From Planctomycetaceae bacterium (GTDB lineage Bacteria > Planctomycetota > Planctomycetia > Planctomycetales > Planctomycetaceae), in the NCBI GenBank assembly GCA_003445035.1, contig DLVV01000090.1:503-24921 (forward strand): 24,419 nucleotides of DNA, given 5' to 3'. Under the pieces are notes generated by a model, which did not search any database, had not been told where the DNA came from, and saw only the letters and a list, made by a program, of their open reading frames with translations. Within the stretch, counting starts at the first letter, position 1. Every line of letters begins with the position of its first letter. Positions 7,097 through 15,232 of this stretch are shown here, one piece after another. A program made the position numbers and the translations under genes.

Positions 7097-10000
7097 CTAG
7101 AACGATTCGTAGGTCTTGGGGAACCGTATCAACAGCCAACGCTGTTCATACTGGTGGCAATGTGACCAGCCCAGCTTCTCGTACAGGTCACGGCGTTTCT
7201 TGACGTGCCAGAAGTTCGCCGGTGTGCCCGGGTAGTATTTCTGGAGCCATTTCAGGGCGATTGCCGGACGGCCTCGTCGCCGTTCGTGTCGGATGTGCAG
7301 CAGGACGTACTTCTTTTCGGTCGTGTCGACCCAGTTGCCCAGTGCCTTGAAATTGCTCTTGAAAGCCTTGTCGTGAGCCGCCTTGTCGGCAATCGGATGC
7401 TTGTCGACCACGTCGGGCAATTCCATGTAGGCCAGAGCCCGTCCCTTGCGGTAGAGCGCATCGACCAGCACATCCTTGTTCTTGGAACGGCCGCCTCGCT
7501 TGCCGAGCGTCTTGGCCAGCTTGTCGATGTCGATGGTCGCGATCACCGCGTCGGCGGCAGCAACGACCTCGGGCAGACGCTGCTTGCGGTGTTTGAGGTG
7601 ATCGAGTCTTTCCAGGCGAATCAACAGCACGGGCAGGTGCTTGGGAGTTTCGGCCAGCAGCTTGGCGGCCAGGGCCTCGAACTCTTTGCGACGGGTTTCA
7701 AACGGGATTCTCGACAGGCGGTCGACAAGGAAATCGCGTTGTTCGGTGGCGAGGTTTCCGGCCGGCGGTTTCGCCGCGGCCTTGGTCTTGACCGGGGTGG
7801 CCGGCACGACCAGGGACAGGACGAATCCCCCCGGTCGGCGTCCGGATCCATGGCGTGACGCATCGGTTCGGCCGTAGTGCACGGATCCCAACAGCAGGTC
7901 GCCGGGTGCGGCCGCCGTGGGTACCTGGCGGCGGGATGGGGCGACCAGGAAGATCGAACGTGCTGCTCCGGCAGGCAGGGGGCCCGACGACGACGAACGG
8001 AGTCCCAGCGATGCGCTGGCCCGATTCGATGCGATCGTTACGCCGATCGGTTTGGACAAGGGTCTGTCGAGTGCCAGTCGCAGTGACTTGTGACGGTTCA
8101 GCAACGCCTCGTCGGTGTGTCGCAACTGCAGCCGCAGGCGATACGAGCCGGGTGAAAGCCGCAGTGGGCCAGGAAAAGTGTCGTCACATCCGACACGTCT
8201 CTTGTTGCTGTCAAAGAGCATCCAGAGCTGTGTGCCAAAGGGCGAATCGTAGAGCTGGTTGTCGAGATCGGGGAATTGTGGCGACACGTTGCCGGTCCGC
8301 TTCTGCTGGAACTCGTATTCGATGATCAGTCGATGGATGACGCGGTCGCGGGTCAGGTGGTCGCGTTCGGTCGGCAGCGGCTCAAGCGAGCTGCCCGATG
8401 CGGGGACGAGTGTGCGATGGGTGACCAGGGATGCCTTTGGCGACAGGTCCTCGGCAACCAGGCGGTTCTGCAGCAGGACGCGGCTGCCCCCCTGCCCCGC
8501 CGTCAGGGTCACCTTTCGCTGGTCCGGAACGATTCCGTGGAAGCGAACGGACCAGTCGACCGATGACTCGCCCAGGCTCGACCAGTACTGGGCCAGGCAA
8601 AGTTCCAGCATCCGGCCGGGAACGACCGGGATGCTGTGGACGGTTTCGGCTCCCGGTCGCAATGTCAGGTAGCGCCGCGACTGGTCGTCACGAAAGCTCC
8701 GGCCGGGACGCAGTTGAACCGAGTGCAGGACGAATCGTCGGTTGGGCCCGGCGACGTCGGGCGTGGGTGTGCCCGGCGAGGAAGACTTCGAAGAGCCTGT
8801 CGGTTCTTGGGGAGGCGATTTCAGGGTCAACGAGACATCCGCCCAGGTGGCTCCGGCCGGGACGTCGAGGAAGCGTCTGGCCAGTGTTCCGGGGTGGAAG
8901 GGGACGACCGAATGCCAGTTGGCGCGGGCGGTGGTGGGATGCGGCTTGATCACGGTGATGGGAACGCGGGCCAATGGGCCCCGGTCCGGCTGGTCACTGT
9001 CGAGAACCAGCACCTCGCCGCGATGCGCCCCTGGTTGGAGTCCATTGGGGTCGACGGTCACGCGGAAACTGCCGCCCCCGTGGGTCAGCAGCAGTTGCTT
9101 GCCGCAGTCGATCCACTTGGCAGACGGTTCGAGAGCCAGGTTCAGCTGAAACGCGACTCTCGCCGAGTTGTCATGGTTTTCGGGAAAACGAGGTGTCAGC
9201 TGGACCAGTCTCGAAGCGGGCCGTGCGGTTTCGTGAGCGTCACGCAGGTAGATGCCCCGTCGACCACGCCCTCCCGCGACCCGCACTTCGATCGGCAGGG
9301 TTTCGCCGACCGACGCGGCGTGTCGGGCCAGGTACTCCCAGGCTCGATCAACCTGCAACAGCCCGGGGCCCTGGCCAAAGCCGTCTGCTGCGGGGCCGGC
9401 GATCGGTGCCGCCGTGTTGCGGATGGCTCGCCTGAGGCTGGTGGGAGTGTAGGAGATCTCCTGTTGCTTGAGTCCGGAGATCAGCAGGGCCAGGTTGCCG
9501 CAGGCGTTGGGCGAGGACATCGATGTGCCGTTCATCCTCATGCTGCCCTGGAGTGTCCAGCCCGGGACCGGGGCCACGGCTCCACCGGGAGCGAAGATGT
9601 CGACACCCGCGTCGCCGTCTGAGGTTGGTCCCCGGCTCGACCAGGTGTAGGGCATTCCGGGCAGCATTTTTCTCAGCGAATACTCGGATCGCATCATGGC
9701 CGGCGAGACGTAGGCACCGACTCCAAGCAGGGCTGTCGTGGTGCCGCCTGGGGAACCGACCGTCGAGAGGGCTGGTCCCGCGTTGCCGGCGCTGGCGACG
9801 AAAACGACGCCGTGCCGATTGACCAGTTCTGAGAACAACGAGGACAGTCGCCCGCGATTGGGCAAATGGGAGGGTTCCCCGTAGCTCATGTTGACCAGGT
9901 CGCAGTCGTTGCGCAACACCGCGTGCAGGCCTCGCACCAGCCCGGCTCCGGTTTCCATTGATCCCAGGCGGGTGTCACCGATCTTGACCGAGACGATCTG

Positions 10001-10990
10001 GGCCCCCGGCGCCAGGCCGTTGCGGCGGGGCTGCTTGGGGTAGTGGGCTGAGACGATACCGGCCACGTGAGTCCCGTGTGCTCCACAGGTGGTGACAATC
10101 GACAGCAGGTTCCCCTTGTCAAAGATGTTGACGGTGAAGTTGAGCAGGCTGGCCGAGGAAAACGTGGCGTACTTGGGTTCGTCACGGTACGTCGTCAGCA
10201 CGGTTTCCTCGCCCAGGTCACCGTCCTCGTCGGTGTCAACCACCGCTCGCCATCGCATTCCGTCGTGGAAGACGACGCAGTCGAAGATCGGTCCGGGATC
10301 CTGCAGGTTGCCGGCGGCGGCCTGGAGTTGCGTGATCCGTTCGGCGAGTTCGTCTCGGTGCAGCCGTTCGGATGCGGTCGGCTTCGGATGGGCCTTTGTC
10401 CAGGCGGCCAGGTCCTGTTTGAGCTGGTTGAGAGTGACCCGTTGCCGGCGTTCCCAGTCGCGGCGTCGTTCGCGTTTGAGGCGAGCGATCAACTCGCCGG
10501 GGAACAGGTCGAAGGCCCGTTTCCAGCCGAGATGGAATTTCCCGCTGGGGTTCTTCCAGTCTGACGGGATCTTCAGCGTGCGACCGGTCAACCCGGCCAG
10601 TGTTCCGCTTGAAGCCGGTCGCACGGTCGAGGTGTCGACATCGCCACTGCCGGTGCCGTCGATCAGGTCGACCACCTTCAGCTTGCCGTCGCTGGTGGTT
10701 TGCAGCCCGGTGGCACCGGGATCGACACCGGTGTCGAAGATCGCGACGACCACGCCCCGGCCGTCGAAGTGTTCGTGGGTTTCAAGGAGGCGGTGGGCAC
10801 CGGTTTCGACCTTCGGCAACAGCCCCCGTTCGAATGGCTCGGGGACCGGGTCCGCAGCAGTCAGCGACGTGGAAACGGCCAGGAATGCGGTCAGGGCCAA
10901 CGTGTGCATCGCTGCGGGGTGAAGCGGTGGCGACACTCGCCTGGCAAAGGTGACCGACTTGCCGCAGGCGTGACGTTTCGGGTTGCCCAT
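7097..10990 (-). CDS. Tripeptidyl-peptidase II-like subtilase (S8), probably exported
   Basis: A serine peptidase of 1297 residues. The catalytic triad is Asp86 (FDTGVDPGA), His305 (CGAHGTHVAG) and Ser490 (NGTSMSSPNACG), with oxyanion Asn403. The roughly 219-residue insertion between Asp and His, and the His-Asn (98) and His-Ser (185) spacings, match human TPP II as I remember it (D44, H264, N362, S449). Glu346 and Glu372 fall where human Glu305 and Glu331 bind the substrate N-terminus, so release of N-terminal tripeptides is likely. Long beta-rich and helical regions fill the rest, as in TPP II. Residues about 27-46 (HTLALTAFLAVSTSLTAA) look like a signal-peptide core after a basic start, unlike the cytosolic eukaryotic enzyme. 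Starts at GTG 10999 or ATG 10909 are alternatives. It lies 43 bases downstream of the MFS gene on the same strand. Confidence 0.93.
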   Translation of the reverse strand: MGNPKRHACGKSVTFARRVSPPLHPAAMHTLALTAFLAVSTSLTAADPVPEPFERGLLPKVETGAHRLLETHEHFDGRGVVVAIFDTGVDPGATGLQTTSDGKLKVVDLIDGTGSGDVDTSTVRPASSGTLAGLTGRTLKIPSDWKNPSGKFHLGWKRAFDLFPGELIARLKRERRRDWERRQRVTLNQLKQDLAAWTKAHPKPTASERLHRDELAERITQLQAAAGNLQDPGPIFDCVVFHDGMRWRAVVDTDEDGDLGEETVLTTYRDEPKYATFSSASLLNFTVNIFDKGNLLSIVTTCGAHGTHVAGIVSAHYPKQPRRNGLAPGAQIVSVKIGDTRLGSMETGAGLVRGLHAVLRNDCDLVNMSYGEPSHLPNRGRLSSLFSELVNRHGVVFVASAGNAGPALSTVGSPGGTTTALLGVGAYVSPAMMRSEYSLRKMLPGMPYTWSSRGPTSDGDAGVDIFAPGGAVAPVPGWTLQGSMRMNGTSMSSPNACGNLALLISGLKQQEISYTPTSLRRAIRNTAAPIAGPAADGFGQGPGLLQVDRAWEYLARHAASVGETLPIEVRVAGGRGRRGIYLRDAHETARPASRLVQLTPRFPENHDNSARVAFQLNLALEPSAKWIDCGKQLLLTHGGGSFRVTVDPNGLQPGAHRGEVLVLDSDQPDRGPLARVPITVIKPHPTTARANWHSVVPFHPGTLARRFLDVPAGATWADVSLTLKSPPQEPTGSSKSSSPGTPTPDVAGPNRRFVLHSVQLRPGRSFRDDQSRRYLTLRPGAETVHSIPVVPGRMLELCLAQYWSSLGESSVDWSVRFHGIVPDQRKVTLTAGQGGSRVLLQNRLVAEDLSPKASLVTHRTLVPASGSSLEPLPTERDHLTRDRVIHRLIIEYEFQQKRTGNVSPQFPDLDNQLYDSPFGTQLWMLFDSNKRRVGCDDTFPGPLRLSPGSYRLRLQLRHTDEALLNRHKSLRLALDRPLSKPIGVTIASNRASASLGLRSSSSGPLPAGAARSIFLVAPSRRQVPTAAAPGDLLLGSVHYGRTDASRHGSGRRPGGFVLSLVVPATPVKTKAAAKPPAGNLATEQRDFLVDRLSRIPFETRRKEFEALAAKLLAETPKHLPVLLIRLERLDHLKHRKQRLPEVVAAADAVIATIDIDKLAKTLGKRGGRSKNKDVLVDALYRKGRALAYMELPDVVDKHPIADKAAHDKAFKSNFKALGNWVDTTEKKYVLLHIRHERRRGRPAIALKWLQKYYPGTPANFWHVKKRRDLYEKLGWSHCHQYEQRWLLIRFPKTYESF

Positions 10991-11033
10991 GGGAACCACT
11001 CTTCGAGAGAGAGTCAGTGATGAGGACAGGGGT

Positions 11034-12434
11034 CTATTCTACGGTGGAGGTTGGGTCGACGGGTGAGCTTTCCTCCAGGTGCTCGTCGAGCCTCGGTTCG
11101 GCCATGCCGAATGTCAGCAGCCCCCCGCAGGCCACGACGATCGAGACCGTCACGAAGATTGGCTCGAAACCGAATCGGTCGACCATCCAGCCGACCGCCG
11201 GCGAAGCGAAGAAGGGGGCGGTCATCGCCAGGTTCAGTGTGGCGATGTAGCGAGGGTGCTCGGATGGGGGGGCCAGTTCGAGCACGTAGTTGTTGATGGT
11301 CCGAAACGTCAGGGGTGTCAGGCCCAGCAGGCTGAAAGTGATCCAGTAGAAACCGCTTCCCGAGTTGTCCGCGAGCGAGCCGAGCCACAGGGCGATCAAG
11401 GGGACCGAGGCCAGAAGCAGGATCTGGGTGCGAATCACCACCCGGTTTCCGAAGAAGTCGGCCAGCCACCCGAACAGGAACGTACAGACACCGAATCCGA
11501 TGTTCTGGGCGACGACCCAGTGCATCAGGTAATTTCCCGATTGGCGTTGTTCGTCGCCAAGCATCTCCCGGCCCAGGGTCTGGAAGTGGGGGAAGGCGAG
11601 TTGAATGGTAATGAACAGCATGGCGACGCAGGCAATCCGGCGAAATGACCGGTTGGAAACGAACAGGTCCCAGGCCTCCAGCAGAAGCTGTCCGGGTCTT
11701 CGCTGCGGGATTGTGGTGGCCGCGTCGGGTGGCTCGGTGATCAGCCAGGCCAGGCTGCCGGCAACCACGAATCCAGCAGCGGTCATCAGGAAAATCCAGG
11801 CGAAGCCGTGGTCGGGGCGTTCGAGCCAGCCGGGGATCAGTAACAGGACCGCGGCTACCGAGATGATTGAGCCGAGCAGCCCTGAGACAGCCAGCAGGCG
11901 ACCTCGACGGTTGTCACGAATCAGCTTGCCCTGGATGGTGGCCCAGGCCAGTCTCTGCAGGCCGGTGGCTACAAAAACGACGCCGTAACAGGCCAGGAAC
12001 AGCGCCGGCAGCCAGCCGGGAAGCCCGGCCGCGAGGCCGTTTTCCGGCTGCCCGAATCTCCACCAGGTCGCTGCCAGCACGAAGAACGGGATCGCCATCG
12101 CGAACGTCGCGGCCGACAGGATCCCCTTCTTCCTGCGAGCCCCTTTCAACTGCGGTGCGTAGAACAGGGGCGGCAGGCTGCTGCAAATGCGATTGACGAT
12201 GGGCAGGCATCCCCGTAGCCAGCCGGCTCCGGAAATCGCGTCCATGAAGGCCGGCATGATCACCGTCTCGGTTTTGAAGATCCAGCCGAGACGCAGTGAG
12301 ATGTAGTGGGCCGAAAGCGTGCGGATGTTCCTCGACTCGACCGCCAGGATCTCGGGCGAGGGCTCCGGACGCCCGGTGCCCGTGTCGGTGGTCGGATTGC
12401 CATTCGGCGAGGCGTTGGGCAGAGCGTCGGGCAT
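11034..12434 (-). CDS. MFS transporter, substrate unknown
   Basis: Inner-membrane protein of 466 residues with about 12 hydrophobic helices in two halves split by a polar loop (around EPPDAATTIPQRRPGQ). A family-type cytoplasmic loop is visible (GWLADFFGNRVVIRTQ). The first 40 or so residues are polar and Pro/Asn-rich and precede LSAHYISLRLGWIFK. I chose ATG at 12434. The frame runs further upstream into the divergent cca gene, but that stretch is not protein-like. No clear ribosome site precedes the ATG, so a later start is possible. The substrate cannot be read from the sequence. It sits 43 bases upstream of the TPP II-like gene, so a small-peptide or amino-acid substrate would fit a joint operon, but this is speculation. 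Confidence 0.82.
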   Translation of the reverse strand: MPDALPNASPNGNPTTDTGTGRPEPSPEILAVESRNIRTLSAHYISLRLGWIFKTETVIMPAFMDAISGAGWLRGCLPIVNRICSSLPPLFYAPQLKGARRKKGILSAATFAMAIPFFVLAATWWRFGQPENGLAAGLPGWLPALFLACYGVVFVATGLQRLAWATIQGKLIRDNRRGRLLAVSGLLGSIISVAAVLLLIPGWLERPDHGFAWIFLMTAAGFVVAGSLAWLITEPPDAATTIPQRRPGQLLLEAWDLFVSNRSFRRIACVAMLFITIQLAFPHFQTLGREMLGDEQRQSGNYLMHWVVAQNIGFGVCTFLFGWLADFFGNRVVIRTQILLLASVPLIALWLGSLADNSGSGFYWITFSLLGLTPLTFRTINNYVLELAPPSEHPRYIATLNLAMTAPFFASPAVGWMVDRFGFEPIFVTVSIVVACGGLLTFGMAEPRLDEHLEESSPVDPTSTVE

Positions 12435-12603
12435 GCTGGGGTCGTTCGGCTCTACTGCCCGGGGTTTGAAGCGAAGGAGAGACGAGTTTGCGTCGGGGGG
12501 TATGTGGTGGTCAAGTCGGTGGCTCTGGTGGTATCGCGGTGCTTGACCCGATTGGAGCCGGTCACGAGAGTAGACGCGCGGGAGCCACACGGGAGAGTCG
12601 CGG

Positions 12604-13845
12604 ATGGGCCCGGCCCACCAGCCCAGGGCGTTTGCCCTGGAAGTCGTTGAAACACTGATCGAGGCGGGCCACGAGGCCGTCTGGGCCGGAGGTTGTGTGC
12701 GCGACCTGTTGATGGGGCGTGAGCCGGGTGACTTCGACATCGCGACCGACGCCCTGCCGGATCAGGTGAGGGAGGTCTTCGGTCGGGGACGGTCGTTCGC
12801 TGTCGGGGCGTCATTCGGTGTGGTGCTGGTCCGCGATCGCGACGGCAGGGAGGGGCCGGTCGAAGTGGCGACGTTTCGGACCGAAGGCGCCTACGCCGAT
12901 GGGCGGCACCCGGACGCGGTGCAATTCGCCACCCGCCAGGATGACGCCCGCCGTCGCGACTTCACGATCAACGGGATGTTTATGGATCCCCGGACCGGGG
13001 AGGTCTTTGATGACGTTGGCGGGAGGCAGGACATCGAACGTGGACTGGTGCGGGCCATCGGCGAGCCGGAGGCACGGATCAATGAGGACAAGCTGAGGAT
13101 GTTGCGGGCCATCCGTTTCACCGCGTCCCTGGAGTTTGCGCTGGATCCGGCGACAGCCGAGGCGATTGCCGCGCACGCCGAGGAGATCTCGGTGGTCAGT
13201 GCCGAACGGATTGCTGACGAGTGGCGGCGGATGCTGGCCGATGGGACTCGTGCCGTCGCGGTCCGGTTGGCGATCGAGACAGGGCTGTTGGCGAGCGTGT
13301 TTCCCGAGGTTCCCGTTGCAGGTTATGACGCGGCGGTTGAGCGACTCGGACACCTGCCGCAGTCGGCCACGGCGACGGTTGCCCTGGCGGTGCTGCTTGT
13401 GGATGTTCAGGATCCCGGGGCGATGTGTGAGCGATTGAAACTGTCCAACCGGGAGACCGACGAGGTGACGTGGCTGGTGGCGTCCCGTGGCGGGCTGGAT
13501 CAGGCGGCCGATCGAAAACGATCCCAGCTCTTTCCTCTGTTGGCTCACCCTTCGCGAGACGGGTTGCTCGAGTTGATCGATGCAATCCGGCGGGGGGCCG
13601 CGGGGCCGAATGACGATGTGGCGTGGTGTCGCGCGTTGCTTGAGACGGTTGGTGTCGAGGAACTGGATCCGCCGCCAATTGTGACCGGGGAGGATCTGAT
13701 CGCGGTCGGCTTGAGACCTGGCCCGTTGTTCAAGACACTGTTGGGCTCGGTTCGCGACGCGCAACTCGATGGGGATGTGGGTGATCGCGACGAGGCCCTG
13801 GCGTGGGTTCATGAGATCCGGAGAGAGAACGAACCAGATGAGTGA
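12604..13845 (+). CDS. cca: CCA tRNA nucleotidyltransferase (class II)
   Basis: Cytoplasmic enzyme that builds or repairs the 3'-CCA end of tRNAs from CTP and ATP. Its 413 residues show the class II nucleotidyltransferase head: GGCVRD (29-34), catalytic DFD (Asp43, Asp45), RRDFTINGM (117-125) and EDKLRMLRAIRF (151-162), the EDxxR base-reading motif. VGASFGVV (67-74) resembles CCA enzymes rather than the GRRF motif of poly(A) polymerases, though this distinction is not absolute. There is no C-terminal HD phosphohydrolase domain. The ATG is preceded by GGGAG. The stop codon overlaps the start of the oxidoreductase gene (ATGAGTGA), which suggests translational coupling. The upstream gap to the divergent MFS gene is 169 bases, with no convincing promoter. 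Confidence 0.92.
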   Translation: MGPAHQPRAFALEVVETLIEAGHEAVWAGGCVRDLLMGREPGDFDIATDALPDQVREVFGRGRSFAVGASFGVVLVRDRDGREGPVEVATFRTEGAYADGRHPDAVQFATRQDDARRRDFTINGMFMDPRTGEVFDDVGGRQDIERGLVRAIGEPEARINEDKLRMLRAIRFTASLEFALDPATAEAIAAHAEEISVVSAERIADEWRRMLADGTRAVAVRLAIETGLLASVFPEVPVAGYDAAVERLGHLPQSATATVALAVLLVDVQDPGAMCERLKLSNRETDEVTWLVASRGGLDQAADRKRSQLFPLLAHPSRDGLLELIDAIRRGAAGPNDDVAWCRALLETVGVEELDPPPIVTGEDLIAVGLRPGPLFKTLLGSVRDAQLDGDVGDRDEALAWVHEIRRENEPDE

Positions 13846-14944
13846 CACCGTGAGGATTGCGATGATCGGGGCCGGCGCGGTCGCCGACTACCACCACGTT
13901 CCCGGGATCCATGTTGATCCGCGGGCCGAACTGGTCGCCGTCTGTGACCCCAACGAGGCCCTGCTCGAACAGCGGCTCGGCGATTGGGGCGTTTCGCGGA
14001 CGACTACCGATTACCAGGAAATCGCCGATGCGGACGACATCGATGCGGTGGTCATCGCGACGCCCAATTTCACACACCGGCCGATCACCCTGGCCTGCGT
14101 AGCGGCCGGCAAGCACGTGATGTGTGAAAAGCCGCTGGGACTCAGTTTTGAGGAGTCCGCAGAGATGTACCGGGCGGCTCGTGACGCCGGTGTGCGTCAC
14201 ATGACAGCGTTCACTTACCGGTTTGCACCATCGATGCGGTACCTGCGTCACCTGTTGGCCGATGGCCAATTGGGGATGCCGCGTCACTTCCGCAGCCAGA
14301 GGTTCCTGGACCTGCCCGAGACCAGCTGGGGGTGGCGTCAGTACAAGCACCTGGCCGGGGCCGGTGATCTTTACGACATGACGATCCATCGCATCGACTT
14401 CGCGCAGGATCTGCTGGGGCCGATCGATTCTGTCTGTGGCGCCATCGCTCAGTTCGCTCCTCGAACCGAGGTCCCCGGCGGGGGGACCTGCGATCCATCG
14501 GATGTTGATGACTGGTCGGCGCTTGTGGGCCGCTTCGAAAGCGGAGCGGTGGGGATCTGGGAGGGCAGCACCTTGATGAAGGGGCACCACAATGACGGGT
14601 ACGGGTTCGAATGGGCCGAGATCAACGGCAGTGAGAAATCGGCGGTGTACCAGTTGACCGACCCGAACAACATCCTGGTTGGTGGGCACGGCGAATCGAT
14701 GCAGAAGGTGCCAGTTCCGTCCGAGTTTCTGGTGGCTCCCGACAGCCCTCGCGACCCGTCACAGGGGGTGCCCAGCGACGTCTTCCGCCACGATCTTGTC
14801 TGGGAGTTCGTCTCGGCGATCGTCGAAGGCCGAGATCCGATCCCCAGTTTCCGGGATGGCGCCAGTGCCCAGGCGGTTGCCGATGCCGTGCTGGCGTCCG
14901 ATGCCGAGGGCCGCTGGGTCGATGTCAGCCGGGCACTCGATTGA
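13838..14944 (+). CDS. Gfo/Idh/MocA-family oxidoreductase
   Basis: A 368-residue NAD(P)-dependent dehydrogenase of the glucose-fructose oxidoreductase/inositol dehydrogenase family. The N-terminal Rossmann fold carries GAGAVADYHH (11-20), an acidic residue after strand 2 (CDPNE), and VVIATPNFTH (71-80). EKPL (97-100) holds the conserved lysine. The C-terminal sheet domain has GDLYDMTIHRID (176-187), including His184, the usual site of the catalytic histidine. There is no signal peptide, so it is probably cytoplasmic. The substrate, typically a sugar or polyol, cannot be read. The start is ATG at 13838, overlapping the cca stop by 8 bases, with GGAGAG upstream. The functional link to cca is unclear; the overlap may simply reflect compaction. 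Confidence 0.92.
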   Translation: MSDTVRIAMIGAGAVADYHHVPGIHVDPRAELVAVCDPNEALLEQRLGDWGVSRTTTDYQEIADADDIDAVVIATPNFTHRPITLACVAAGKHVMCEKPLGLSFEESAEMYRAARDAGVRHMTAFTYRFAPSMRYLRHLLADGQLGMPRHFRSQRFLDLPETSWGWRQYKHLAGAGDLYDMTIHRIDFAQDLLGPIDSVCGAIAQFAPRTEVPGGGTCDPSDVDDWSALVGRFESGAVGIWEGSTLMKGHHNDGYGFEWAEINGSEKSAVYQLTDPNNILVGGHGESMQKVPVPSEFLVAPDSPRDPSQGVPSDVFRHDLVWEFVSAIVEGRDPIPSFRDGASAQAVADAVLASDAEGRWVDVSRALD

Positions 14945-15035
14945 CCATGCTCCGGCCGACTGCTAAAAAAGCAGCAACGCTTCACCGTGACAGTGACAAT
15001 CTTCAAACGCCCTTTCGTGCAGGACGTGGCTACCG

Positions 15036-15215
15036 ATGGGACGAGTTGAACGCGACCGAGAGATCGCCCGGCGACGGCATCGTCGACACAAGTTGCAGAA
15101 GCTGCGCAAGCAGTTCGCTGCTGCGAGCAACAAGAGTCAGAAACAGCTGATCGCCGAGAAGGTGCAGCGGATCAGCCCGCTGGTCGATCTTGAAAACGAG
15201 TCCGCTTCGGACTGA
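15036..15215 (+). CDS. Small Lys/Arg-rich protein (DUF6800-like)
   Basis: A 59-residue open frame: MGRVERDREIARRRHRRHKL, then a helical basic stretch, then KVQRISPLVDL and an acidic tail. It is almost entirely helix-forming and very basic at its front, so it might bind nucleic acid or the ribosome. The pattern of a start with RxERDREIARRR and an end with EKxxRISP recalls a short conserved planctomycete family that I remember as DUF6800; this is unverified. AGGA lies 11 bases before the ATG. The gene follows the oxidoreductase by 91 bases and stops 17 bases before the convergent clpB. The reading frame is coherent and matches the local strand, so I treat it as real. Confidence 0.7.
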   Translation: MGRVERDREIARRRHRRHKLQKLRKQFAAASNKSQKQLIAEKVQRISPLVDLENESASD

Positions 15216-15232
15216 GCGACCCCCGGCCCGGT

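Noticed and set aside
8636..9622. Long open frame antisense to the TPP II-like gene (328 codons)
   Set aside because: Low-complexity shadow with no recognisable domain. The minus strand is an unbroken peptidase gene.
12435..12740. Upstream extension of the MFS frame into the cca gene
   Set aside because: It overlaps the start of a well-supported gene on the other strand, and its composition is Pro/Arg/Ser-rich shadow sequence.
12811..13848. Long open frame antisense to cca (345 codons)
   Set aside because: A shadow of a GC-rich gene: Arg/Pro/Gln-rich translation without domains, while the plus strand encodes all CCA-enzyme motifs.
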